Positions 1 through 5,584 of a stretch of DNA of 24,082 bases are shown here, one piece after another; position 1 is the stretch's first letter, and the number at the start of each line of letters is the position of its first letter. Source of the stretch: a virus; IMG/VR virus record IMGVR_UViG_3300049825_000307, positions 1 through 24,082 of that record; one strand, 5' to 3'. A program made the translations under genes and the position numbers. The notes below the pieces were generated by a model. It was not told the origin of the DNA. It ran no database searches and saw nothing but the letters and a program-made list of their open reading frames with translations.

Positions 1-102
1 TACCCGGACCCGGACCCGTCCCCGTACCCGTACCCGGACCCGTACCCGGACCCGTACCCGGACCCGTACCCGGACCCGTACCCGTACCCGTACCCGGACC
101 CG
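1..102. repeat. Hexanucleotide minisatellite (GGGTAC / GGGTCC)
   Basis: About 17 head-to-tail 6-base units, mostly TACCCG or GACCCG on the plus strand, with single-base variation (one unit is TCCCCG). It runs off the left window edge. It lies inside the Gly-Ser-Tyr protein gene, where each unit codes Gly-Tyr, Gly-Ser or Gly-Asp, so length changes by whole units keep the frame. Confidence 0.9.
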
Positions 103-122
103 ATCAGATCATTTTGAGCCAT
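1..122 (-). CDS. Gly-Ser-Tyr repeat protein, 3' end beyond window
   Basis: The ATG at 122-120 overlaps the end of the DUF6948-like gene and is preceded by a good ribosome site, GGGAGAG. The frame reads MAQNDLI and then only Gly alternating with Ser, Tyr or Asp up to the window edge, with no stop, so the C-terminus is missing. The DNA is a run of 6-base units GGGTAC and GGGTCC. The flexible Gly/Tyr-rich character suggests a disordered, possibly condensate-forming or surface-binding tail, but no function is known. I recall similar GSGYG-rich short proteins in other phages of Burkholderiales. Existence is supported by the RBS and the in-frame repeat; role unknown. Confidence 0.6.
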   Translation of the reverse strand, partial: MAQNDLIGSGYGYGYGSGYGSGYGSGYGSGYGYGDGSGSG

Positions 123-465
123 CAATACTCTCCCGGGCGAGCATCGAGCATGGGATTGTTTCGATGACACCGGTCAGCGCTATCCTGGGCACCCTTGTGT
201 CAACCTTGCCAGAATCAAGCCCGTGCTGCGAAAGTCCAGACAATGCGATGCCGGCTTTTGCTTTCCAGCTCCACAATCTGCGAGCATCAGACAAAATTGC
301 TTCGTTGCCTTGCTGAGATACCAAAATGCCAGCATGCACCCCAGCCGAGCAGCAGCGCAAAATCACATACTCACCGACAAACGGATGTGGTTTCTCGGTA
401 GATTGCCCGCCAAACATCCGGCTCAATTCTTTGGCTTGTGAAATTGTCAGATCGTCGATGTTCAT
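109..465 (-). CDS. DUF6948-like phage protein
   Basis: 118 residues starting MNIDDLTISQ. The ATG at 465 is preceded by AAAGGAAAACC, a good ribosome site; the frame stays open upstream but there it runs through other genes. The centre contains YVILRCCSAGVHAG, LSDARRLWSW and a C-terminal RIALTGVIETIPCS, the pattern I associate with the DUF6948 family of small phage proteins of unknown function. It overlaps the next leftward gene by a few codons (ATG at 122, stop at 111-109), consistent with translational coupling. It is near the distal end of the leftward early operon. Family assignment is from memory; function unknown. Confidence 0.85.
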   Translation of the reverse strand: MNIDDLTISQAKELSRMFGGQSTEKPHPFVGEYVILRCCSAGVHAGILVSQQGNEAILSDARRLWSWKAKAGIALSGLSQHGLDSGKVDTRVPRIALTGVIETIPCSMLARESIDGSK

Positions 466-590
466 GGTTTTCCTTTGGGTGATTGAAAGTAAATTTGCCT
501 TGATCGTCGAGCGCAGCTTGCTTTCGGTCCCAAGCAGCTTCCACGGGCAGGCAGATCCGGCATTGGCCCGGAAAGATAGAGTCGTTTCAT
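462..590 (-). pseudogene. 42-codon frame with DUF4406-like start, probably scrambled
   Basis: The frame starts with an ATG at 590-588 overlapping the recT stop and ends in a TGA at 464-462 overlapping the next ATG, so it fits the operon's ATGA coupling perfectly. It begins MKRLYLSGPM, the usual opening of DUF4406 (nucleoside deoxyribosyltransferase-like) phage proteins, but then becomes unusual sequence rich in rare Arg codons. The frame one base over reads CRICLPVEAAWDRKQ and then KFTFNHPKENHEH, which has natural codon use and looks like a small zinc-binding protein, but lacks a start. The simplest reading is a remnant created by a deletion or small indel that fused two genes. It could still be translated as a 42-residue peptide. 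Confidence 0.45.
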
Positions 591-1588
591 GGTGCACCAT
601 CCTTGCCGTGGCTCCATGCCACGTTAAACGCCTTGTCCAGGTCGGCAGCGGAATTGCCAGAAAACACCTTCGATGCCTCTTTGTAGATAACAAAAGCGGA
701 ATCACGATCCGGGGCGTTTTCTATTTCAAAAATAACTTGTTCGATGTTTGGCATGCTGTTGTCAAGCTGTTCGGAGTCGCAATCATGAGCGGCATATTCG
801 CCATCGATCACAGCCGAGTTTTGCTGAATAATCCCGTGCTCGGCCATCTCATCCAAGCCAACAGCGGTCTGCATTTCAATGCTCACTGGCAGGAATTTGA
901 AGAGGCGGCGCACCACGGTTTTGATGGCCATTGCGGCGAAGTCCGTCACCCAGGGGCCATTGTTGCCGCTCTTGCTGCGCGCCCGGATGCCCTCCACTTC
1001 GGCGCGGCTCATAACGTCGAACTGCAGGCCGCCGTCTTTGAGCTTTGCCACGGCGTACACAAACCGCAGCTTGCTCGGGTCGGCCCGATTGCTGTTTTGC
1101 CAGTCCGGTTCATGGTTCAGGCGGGCATCCAAGCCCAGCACGCATTCAAACTTGTCACCCTCATAGACTGCCCGCGCATCAATGCTGACAATCTGCCCCG
1201 ACCGGCGCGCCAGGTCGATCATGCCGCGATAGCCGATGATGACTTGGGCCTCAACGGAAACCGTCTGCCACTGACCATTGACTTTCTCGCGCTTGTCGAA
1301 CGGCAGGATGTAAGCGTGCCCGAGTGCACCACCTGGCTCAAGGCCAAGCTGTGCGCACTGGATGACGGCACCCAAAAACGACATTGGATTGCACTGGCCC
1401 AGCTTGGGGACTTTGCGCATTTCGGTGGTGGCGATGCGCGCCATACGCTCGGCGGTCATGTGGCGCGGGAGAGCCGCCTTCAGCTGCGCCTGTACCCCAG
1501 GCGATGCCAGCAGGTGGGCCAAGTCTTTCGGCGGTGCTTCGGCGATTTGCTTGCCAGTGGCAGCGGCTTTCAGTGCGGCTGAACTCAT
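587..1588 (-). CDS. recT: RecT-family single-strand annealing protein
   Basis: 333 residues from the ATG at 1588, which overlaps the exonuclease stop (ATGA). The RecT/Bet-type core is clear: residues about 60-97 contain KLGQCNPMSFLGAV, IQCAQLGLEPG and LGHAYILPF, followed by QVIIGYRGMIDLARRSG, all hallmark RecT segments. It pairs complementary single strands exposed by the partner exonuclease, giving phage recombination and repair in the cytoplasm. The C-terminal ~70 residues are acidic and variable, as is usual. Upstream sequence in the same open frame belongs to the exonuclease gene and is not part of it. GGGAA sits about 10 bases before the start. Confidence 0.96.
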   Translation of the reverse strand: MSSAALKAAATGKQIAEAPPKDLAHLLASPGVQAQLKAALPRHMTAERMARIATTEMRKVPKLGQCNPMSFLGAVIQCAQLGLEPGGALGHAYILPFDKREKVNGQWQTVSVEAQVIIGYRGMIDLARRSGQIVSIDARAVYEGDKFECVLGLDARLNHEPDWQNSNRADPSKLRFVYAVAKLKDGGLQFDVMSRAEVEGIRARSKSGNNGPWVTDFAAMAIKTVVRRLFKFLPVSIEMQTAVGLDEMAEHGIIQQNSAVIDGEYAAHDCDSEQLDNSMPNIEQVIFEIENAPDRDSAFVIYKEASKVFSGNSAADLDKAFNVAWSHGKDGAP

Positions 1589-2508
1589 GATGACTGTTTT
1601 CCCTTCGGTGTGCGTAGAACGCGGATTGTTGAATTGCGGGTGTACTGCGTGACTATTTCTGGGTGGGCCTCTTTGAGCGCTTTTTCGTCCAGCCTGCGCA
1701 GGCTCTGCCCCTTCCATGTCGCGATGTCAATGCCACCATGCGTCAAGCGTGCGTGTGGGCTGATGAACTCCGCTATCTCAAACTTCAAAGCCTCTTCGAC
1801 CTCCTCAAGGTCTTTGATTCGTGCCTTGACTTCGCGGAACTGAGAGACCTTATCCGCAATGTCTTGTGTTGCCTCGACTGTAGCGCCATTATCACTGGAA
1901 AACAGAGCGGTGATGTCAGTAAAAACCATAGGATCGGGGGCAACTTTTGGTAAAACATGGTCGAGCCAGAACGAAACCAGCTTGGGGCGCATGGCCGCAA
2001 TCGTCTCATCGTCGCGGCGCGTCCAGTAGATATCCACATCGTCGAAGCTGCGCAGGGCGGCCACCAGACACGTGCGGCGGCCTGTGACCATGAGCCCGTG
2101 CATGAACTGGGCGGCATACTCGATTGGCACATCCTCCGTATCGACCTCCCCCCACTTCTTGCGTGCGAAGCCGGTCACGCTTTTTGCGTCGCAGTTGATG
2201 TGCTCGCCGTTGAGCATCAGTTCAAAGTCAATTTCACACGCCAAGAACGGGTGTTCCGGGTCGGTGTAGCGCTGGTTGATCGCCAGCAGCTCCACAGCGT
2301 GCCCCTCGTCCTGCAGCTTGTCAATGACCATGTCACGAATAAATGGCTCAAGCTTGTGCCCCCGGTCAAACCGGCGTTGTTGCTCGGCACTGATGACCTC
2401 TTTGCGCTGCCCGGTTTTTTCCATCCAAAGCTCAACCGGGGTGCGGTACGGGCTCACCCCCAGCACTGCCGCGGCATCACTGCCACCAATGAATTCGCTG
2501 CGGTTCAT
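1585..2508 (-). CDS. YqaJ-family viral exonuclease
   Basis: 307 residues, starting MNRSEFIGGSDAAAVLG, the standard opening of the YqaJ recombinase/exonuclease family (lambda-exonuclease fold, PD-(D/E)xK). Candidate metal ligands are visible: Glu54 in RGHKLEPF, Asp94 in FLACEIDFEL, and Asp107 and Lys109 in NCDAKSV. The C-terminal third contains a predicted coiled segment (VSQFREVKARIKDLEEVEEA) often seen in this family. It degrades one strand from duplex ends to feed the adjacent RecT protein. It overlaps its neighbours on both sides by ATGA, placing it in the middle of a coupled operon. Confidence 0.95.
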   Translation of the reverse strand: MNRSEFIGGSDAAAVLGVSPYRTPVELWMEKTGQRKEVISAEQQRRFDRGHKLEPFIRDMVIDKLQDEGHAVELLAINQRYTDPEHPFLACEIDFELMLNGEHINCDAKSVTGFARKKWGEVDTEDVPIEYAAQFMHGLMVTGRRTCLVAALRSFDDVDIYWTRRDDETIAAMRPKLVSFWLDHVLPKVAPDPMVFTDITALFSSDNGATVEATQDIADKVSQFREVKARIKDLEEVEEALKFEIAEFISPHARLTHGGIDIATWKGQSLRRLDEKALKEAHPEIVTQYTRNSTIRVLRTPKGKQSS

Positions 2509-2816
2509 GACTCACCTATCCAGATTCTGATGATCATTGTCACAATAAAAACCAGCAGGAAAACCAGAAGGGCCAGGGCGGCCTTTTCCTCAACTGACGG
2601 CGCCCGCCCTTCCAGCTCATCCATTTCCCGGGTGCTCAAAAATTGCGTCGCATCAAACGCGCCCTTTTCGCTTTCCGCAATGACCCTCGTAGCCAGATCG
2701 GGCTCTGTATCGAGCCACTCGGGTTTGGCGGCCCGCACCATTTCTGGCGGCACGTCAGGCGTGCAAGGGCATGTGCGGGGGTCGGCGCAATTGAATTTGT
2801 GGGGGCATGTGCTCAT
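2505..2816 (-). CDS. Small C-terminally anchored membrane protein
   Basis: 103 residues. The N-terminus has four Cys within 20 residues (STCPHKFNCADPRTCPCTPD), the middle is acidic and polar, and the last ~25 residues form one hydrophobic helix (ALALLVFLLVFIVTMIIRIW), so the protein is probably tail-anchored in the inner membrane with its Cys-rich part in the cytoplasm. Start and stop both sit in ATGA overlaps with the alanine-rich gene upstream and the exonuclease gene downstream, which supports it being real. I do not recognise the family. The Cys cluster could bind a metal. Confidence 0.8.
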   Translation of the reverse strand: MSTCPHKFNCADPRTCPCTPDVPPEMVRAAKPEWLDTEPDLATRVIAESEKGAFDATQFLSTREMDELEGRAPSVEEKAALALLVFLLVFIVTMIIRIWIGES

Positions 2817-3487
2817 GCGTCACCCCTCAGGCATTCCAAGAACATTTGCGACATTGCGTCCCTGGCTGCGCCCCTGGCTGCGTCCCAGGCTGCGGCCCAG
2901 GCTGCGTCCCCGGCTGCGCCCCTGGCTGCGTCCCAGGCTGCGTCCCTGGCTGCGTCCCCGGCTGCGCCCCTGGCTGCGGCCCAGGCTGCGTCCCTGGCTG
3001 CGTCACAGGCTGCGGCCCAGGCTGCGCCCCTGGCTGCGTCCCCGGCTGCGGCCCAGGCTGCGTCCCTGGCTGCGTCCCTGGCTGCGTCCCCGGCTGCGCC
3101 CCTGGCTGCGTCACAGGCTGCGGCCCAGGCTGCGTCCCCGGCTGCGCTCAGCTCGCTATCAGTGGCTATCCCTCTTGCGTGGCGCTCCGCCACATCAAGC
3201 GCAGCAAGGCTTCGCGGATCAGTCATCAAGTGCTGCACAGTGCGGGCGAATTTCACCGCAAGAAGACGCCAGCGCTTGCTCTCTTCGGGCACGCTGCGCA
3301 GGCACCACAAAGCATCATCAAGGCCGTTAGACTCAAGAATCACCGACAGCGCTAGCGGCTCATCGTCTGTCGTCCCTTTACCAAGGTGCGCCAGCAGTTT
3401 GCACAGGCCCGTTTTTGTGCCGTTGGTATCGGGCCTGAGACCGCAGGGGCCGAAGGAGCGGATTTTATTTAGTGTGGTGTAAATCAT
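2813..3487 (-). CDS. Alanine-rich helical repeat protein
   Basis: 224 residues. The first ~112 form a normal-looking domain (CGLRPDTNGTKTGLCKLLAH, then ESNGLDDALWCLRSVPEE, then LAALDVAERHARGIATDSE). Residues about 113-215 are a strict four-residue repeat of the form Ala-(Trp/Arg/Gly/Cys)-(Asp/Ala)-Ala, and the last 13 residues are MSQMFLECLRGDA-like. Such AARDAAWDAA repeat proteins are frequent in phages of Gram-negatives; function unknown. The repeat should form long helices with Ala faces and alternating Asp/Arg/Trp. It overlaps both neighbours by ATGA. Two other frames of the repeat are also open but lack homologous features. Confidence 0.88.
   Translation of the reverse strand: MIYTTLNKIRSFGPCGLRPDTNGTKTGLCKLLAHLGKGTTDDEPLALSVILESNGLDDALWCLRSVPEESKRWRLLAVKFARTVQHLMTDPRSLAALDVAERHARGIATDSELSAAGDAAWAAACDAARGAAGDAARDAARDAAWAAAGDAARGAAWAAACDAARDAAWAAARGAAGDAARDAAWDAARGAAGDAAWAAAWDAARGAARDAMSQMFLECLRGDA
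2865..3146. repeat. 12-bp coding minisatellite, 24 units
   Basis: GCTGCG recurs on the plus strand at a strict 12-base period from 2865 to 3146, giving 24 copies, with the other six bases varying among a few combinations (TCCCTG, CCCCTG, GCCCAG, TCCCCG, TCACAG). The unit codes one four-residue Ala-rich repeat on the minus strand. All length changes by whole units preserve the frame. Confidence 0.93.
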
Positions 3488-3762
3488 GATTTTCCCTGCA
3501 GTGCTTTTTGAATTGCGTCACCGGCTTGCTGATATGCTAAATCGAGCTCCTCACCCTGAGCGCTCATCACAAACAGCAGGGCGGCCAAAAGCTCAGGCGC
3601 GGCGGCCATCAGGTGTGCGTCCCACATATCTTGCCCTGACTCCTTTATTGAGTGCGGACCACGAGTGATGTAGCCGACAATATCTCGATTTGCATCCCTG
3701 ATGAAAACAAAAGCATAGTCTTCGCTAACTGACCATGGTCCCTGTGAGTATCTGTGTTTCAT
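3484..3762 (-). CDS. Small phage protein of the 'LMAAAPELLAAL' type
   Basis: 92 residues, starting MKHRYSQGPWSV. The central DAHLMAAAPELLAALLF segment and the C-terminal DAIQKALQGKS match a widespread group of short phage proteins of unknown function that carry an aromatic N-terminal part (GPW, YAFVFIRDANRDIVGYI) and this helical motif. The start at 3762 is preceded by AAAGGAAC, a good ribosome site. Its stop overlaps the alanine-rich gene start (ATGA). Function not known. Confidence 0.82.
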   Translation of the reverse strand: MKHRYSQGPWSVSEDYAFVFIRDANRDIVGYITRGPHSIKESGQDMWDAHLMAAAPELLAALLFVMSAQGEELDLAYQQAGDAIQKALQGKS

Positions 3763-3794
3763 GATGTTCCTTTGGTTACTTTGGTAATGACAGA

Positions 3795-4268
3795 TTAAAA
3801 TACCTTGAATTTAAATTGAAGGGCCACAGCTCCTTCGACGTGCTGTGACGGAATATTTGGAATAACACCCAGGTTCACACCAAATCGATCACCCTCGTAT
3901 GTAGCCATGGGCAGCACTGCGAAGAACCCCTTACCTTGACTCTTGAGTGGGTATCCATCCATATAGCCCATACTGACGCCTATCTTTACATTTCCTATCG
4001 ACCATGGTTGATAGACCATAGCAGCATAGCGTGTACGCAGGTCCAAACTGTTTTTGTGAAACCCGGCCATGACGCTCACATCGTCACGAAACCGATACTC
4101 TGCACCTAGGCCAAAGTTGACTTCGTTTCTACCGTTGTCTTCAAAATGCTTTGAAAATCCTCCGGTGTTGACCCACAGCTCATCAGCTTTGCAAGATTGA
4201 ATAGACGACAGCGACAGCACGGTAGCCCATACGATGCCGCCTGCGATGACTTTGAGGATGGTTTTCAT
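3795..4268 (-). CDS. Secreted outer-membrane beta-barrel protein
   Basis: 157 residues from the ATG at 4268; GGAGA lies about nine bases upstream and the start overlaps the previous stop (ATGA). It opens with a signal peptide (MKTILKVIAG, then a hydrophobic stretch to about residue 21), with likely cleavage after Ala28; a weak lipobox-like IQSC at 23-26 is an alternative. The mature part alternates polar and hydrophobic residues in strand-like stretches (NEVNFGLGAEYRFRDDVSV, KIGVSMGYMDGY, FAVLPMATYEG) and ends in Phe, the usual C-terminal signal of outer-membrane barrels. The size (~130 mature residues) suits an 8-strand barrel similar in scale to PagP or OmpX. Made early by a phage, it may alter the cell surface; that is inference. 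Confidence 0.8.
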   Translation of the reverse strand: MKTILKVIAGGIVWATVLSLSSIQSCKADELWVNTGGFSKHFEDNGRNEVNFGLGAEYRFRDDVSVMAGFHKNSLDLRTRYAAMVYQPWSIGNVKIGVSMGYMDGYPLKSQGKGFFAVLPMATYEGDRFGVNLGVIPNIPSQHVEGAVALQFKFKVF

Positions 4269-4510
4269 AAGTGGTCTCCAAGGAAATCGGTTGGGGTAGG
4301 CAGAAAAACAATTTGTGCCGCGGCGGGTGGCGCAAGACAAAACTCCCAAAGAGAGCGCGTCGAACGGATGTATGCCAGCAGGTCATCGGGAGGGGTTGAT
4401 TTCCAATCCGTGACGATGCCTTTGCCAAAGTCGCAGCGGGCCTGCACATCCAAGCCATCCGCAATCCAGCGCAGCACATGCGCCTGGGGGTGTGGTACGC
4501 GGGCGCTCAT
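4265..4510 (-). CDS. Small conserved phage protein
   Basis: 81 residues, starting MSARVPHPQAHVLRWIADG. The pattern 'HP.A..L..WADG..VQ.R' followed by a W-containing middle resembles a common class of short phage proteins (ADGAEIQ-type) of unknown function. Start and stop are both in ATGA overlaps with neighbours. Function unknown. Confidence 0.7.
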   Translation of the reverse strand: MSARVPHPQAHVLRWIADGLDVQARCDFGKGIVTDWKSTPPDDLLAYIRSTRSLWEFCLAPPAAAQIVFLPTPTDFLGDHL

Positions 4511-4653
4511 GATTGAGCCTCCGAAGCCACGATTAAGGGTGTCACCTTTGCGGGCCAGACTGCAATCAGGCGAAAGGCGCAGCGCTCGGGGCCAAAAGCG
4601 ACAACGTGGATACCGTTGCGCTGCAAGATAAAATCAATGCGGGCGGCGGTCAT
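4507..4653 (-). CDS. 48-residue hypothetical phage protein
   Basis: Starts MTAARIDFILQRNGIHVVAF at the ATG at 4653, which overlaps the previous stop (ATGA), and stops in an ATGA overlap with the next gene. The longer upstream extension of this frame runs inside the neighbouring gene and has no ribosome site of its own. The first half looks like a short beta-hairpin; the end is hydrophobic. Not recognised. Confidence 0.65.
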   Translation of the reverse strand: MTAARIDFILQRNGIHVVAFGPERCAFRLIAVWPAKVTPLIVASEAQS

Positions 4654-4976
4654 ACAACCTCCCCGCGCATTGCCATACTGATGGCGACTTGCGCATCGGG
4701 GGCCGCGAAAACACCGCACTGGCGTTGCAGCGCTGCGTTGCGGATGTTGAGTAGGATTTGCCCGAGGCGCAAAAGCGAGAGCGTCCCAGCGTCATGCAGG
4801 GCCATTGCTGCATTCACATCCTCCGCGCAATCTGCAAACTCAAGCATCAAGTCATCGGCGCCGAAGTCTTTGCGCATCGCCTCCGCCCGGCTGAGGGCTT
4901 CAAGTTGGCGCTGTTCGCCCTCAGTCATCTCGTTTTCGTAGGCGTCTTGTGCTGCATCTGTCATCGTGGTGTTCAT
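4650..4976 (-). CDS. Acidic helical phage protein, unknown function
   Basis: 108 residues, starting MNTTMTDAAQDAYENEMTEG. The sequence is mostly helical and acidic in the first two thirds (LEALSRAEAMRKDFGADDLM). The upstream region contains AGAGAAA as a weak ribosome site and two copies of AAAAGTAACC. It is coupled to the next gene by ATGA. I do not recognise a family. Confidence 0.75.
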   Translation of the reverse strand: MNTTMTDAAQDAYENEMTEGEQRQLEALSRAEAMRKDFGADDLMLEFADCAEDVNAAMALHDAGTLSLLRLGQILLNIRNAALQRQCGVFAAPDAQVAISMAMRGEVV

Positions 4977-5000
4977 GGTTTTTTCTCTGGTTACTTTTGG

Positions 5001-5144
5001 TTACTTTTGGTTGCGGAAAATTGCGGCGTCAGAAGCGCTCTCGAACGCTTTGTAACCGCCACAGACCTTGACGATCACGGCGGCCCAGGGGGCTTGTTTC
5101 ACAGCTTGCTTGCGGGTGTTGCAGTCGATCATTTCGGTGCGCAT
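5001..5144 (-). CDS. 47-residue early protein, first gene of the leftward operon
   Basis: The frame from the ATG at 5144 reads MRTEMIDCNTRKQAVKQAPW, continues AAVIVKVCGGYKAFESASD and ends FRNQK with a TAA at 5003-5001. The segment 'C.TRK.A...PWAAVIVKV.GGY..FES..D' resembles a family of very small phage proteins I have seen in other phages. The ribosome site is weak. It begins about 25 bases after the predicted leftward promoter start, so it would be the first protein made from that promoter. Function unknown. A second ATG four codons in is an alternative start. Confidence 0.7.
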   Translation of the reverse strand: MRTEMIDCNTRKQAVKQAPWAAVIVKVCGGYKAFESASDAAIFRNQK

Positions 5145-5176
5145 TTCAATACCCGGTTGGTGTGTCGATGGGATGG

Positions 5177-5205
5177 ATTGTTTACCAGTCGCTGCGGCCT
5201 GTCAA
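5177..5205 (-). promoter_or_regulatory. Leftward early promoter
   Basis: On the minus strand TTGACA (5205-5200), a 17-base spacer and AACAAT (5182-5177) form a sigma70-type promoter. Start of transcription would fall near 5170, about 25 bases before the 47-residue gene. The -35 box is perfect; the -10 box matches four of six. Confidence 0.65.
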
Positions 5206-5244
5206 TGGGAAAAAGCGTGATTCTTGTCACGCTAGTGGTAAACA
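5179..5244. promoter_or_regulatory. Inverted 9-bp pair TGTTTACCA / TGGTAAACA
   Basis: TGTTTACCA at 5179-5187 and its exact complement TGGTAAACA at 5236-5244 flank the central palindrome. The left copy overlaps the leftward -10 box and spacer. They may be half-sites for a regulator, or looping sites. Chance occurrence is possible. Confidence 0.4.
5214..5233. promoter_or_regulatory. Operator palindrome AGCGTGA-N6-TCACGCT
   Basis: Perfect 7-base arms (5214-5220 and 5227-5233) around a 6-base spacer. It lies between the two divergent -35 boxes, where binding of a dimeric helix-turn-helix repressor could affect both promoters. The YdaS/Cro-like protein encoded next door, or an unseen CI-type repressor, are candidate binders. 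Confidence 0.6.
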
Positions 5245-5253
5245 CTTAGCATG

Positions 5254-5282
5254 TTGACAAAGCGGGTTGCATGGGCAACAAT
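5254..5282 (+). promoter_or_regulatory. Rightward early promoter
   Basis: TTGACA (5254-5259), a 17-base spacer and AACAAT (5277-5282), the same boxes and spacing as the divergent leftward promoter. The expected transcription start (about 5289) coincides with the ATG of the YdaS-like gene, so this mRNA may be leaderless. Confidence 0.65.
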
Positions 5283-5288
5283 CGCCAC

Positions 5289-5516
5289 ATGAACACACAA
5301 ACCCCCTTCGCTGTTTGGGCCTGCACCGTACACGGACGCAAGGCGATTCTGGCTCGTGCTCTCGGTGTCAACCGAAGCACTATCACCCACTGGAGCAACG
5401 GCACAAAAAAGATTCCGCCTGACCGCTGTCCCGCGATTGAGCAGCTGACAAAGATCAAGTGCAAAGACTTGCGACCGGATCTGTTTGGGGCAAAAAAGAT
5501 GCCCCGGAAACAGTAG
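5289..5516 (+). CDS. YdaS/Cro-like helix-turn-helix regulator
   Basis: 75 residues from the ATG at 5289. The helix-turn-helix core is about residues 19-38 (AILARALGVNRSTITHWSNG), followed by KIPPDRCPAIEQLTKIKCKD and LRPDLF, the C-terminal signature of YdaS_antitoxin/Cro-like phage regulators. It is the first gene rightward, the position of cro. An upstream ATG at 5271 would lie before the predicted transcription start and lacks a ribosome site, so 5289 is preferred; no Shine-Dalgarno is visible there either, in line with a leaderless start. Likely represses one or both divergent early promoters. Confidence 0.85.
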   Translation: MNTQTPFAVWACTVHGRKAILARALGVNRSTITHWSNGTKKIPPDRCPAIEQLTKIKCKDLRPDLFGAKKMPRKQ

Positions 5517-5519
5517 CCT

Positions 5520-5557
5520 ACAAATGTCTACAGTAGACACAAATATCTACAGTAGAC
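5520..5557. repeat. Two tandem 19-bp repeats with palindromic core TCTACAGTAGA
   Basis: ACAAAT(G/A)TCTACAGTAGAC occurs twice head to tail at 5520-5538 and 5539-5557 with one mismatch. Each has a palindromic core, TCTACAGTAGA at 5527-5537 and 5546-5556. They fill the 68-base gap before the replication initiator gene and look like paired operators or initiator-binding sites. The half-site GTAGA recurs inside the next gene. Confidence 0.7.
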
Positions 5558-5584
5558 TGACGCACCACAACAGCGAGACTCCAA

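Noticed and set aside
326-1582. 418-codon plus-strand frame antisense to recT
   Set aside because: The opposite strand codes a clear RecT protein; no ribosome site or recognisable domain on this strand.
2850-3150. CRISPR-like repetitive array
   Set aside because: The 12-base units are contiguous with no unique spacers and are in frame in a protein gene, so this is a coding minisatellite.
1957-3330. 457-codon plus-strand frame antisense to the exonuclease and Ala-rich genes
   Set aside because: Its repeat part (Leu-Arg-Pro) is just another frame of the 12-bp repeat, and it opposes a coupled operon with recognised families.
5145-5288. A CI-type repressor gene divergent to the YdaS-like gene
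   Set aside because: No helix-turn-helix plus peptidase-type frame is present on the minus strand; the first leftward gene is the 47-residue protein.
5232-5540. Minus-strand 102-codon frame across the YdaS-like gene
   Set aside because: Antisense to a recognised helix-turn-helix gene and spans the promoter; no ribosome site.
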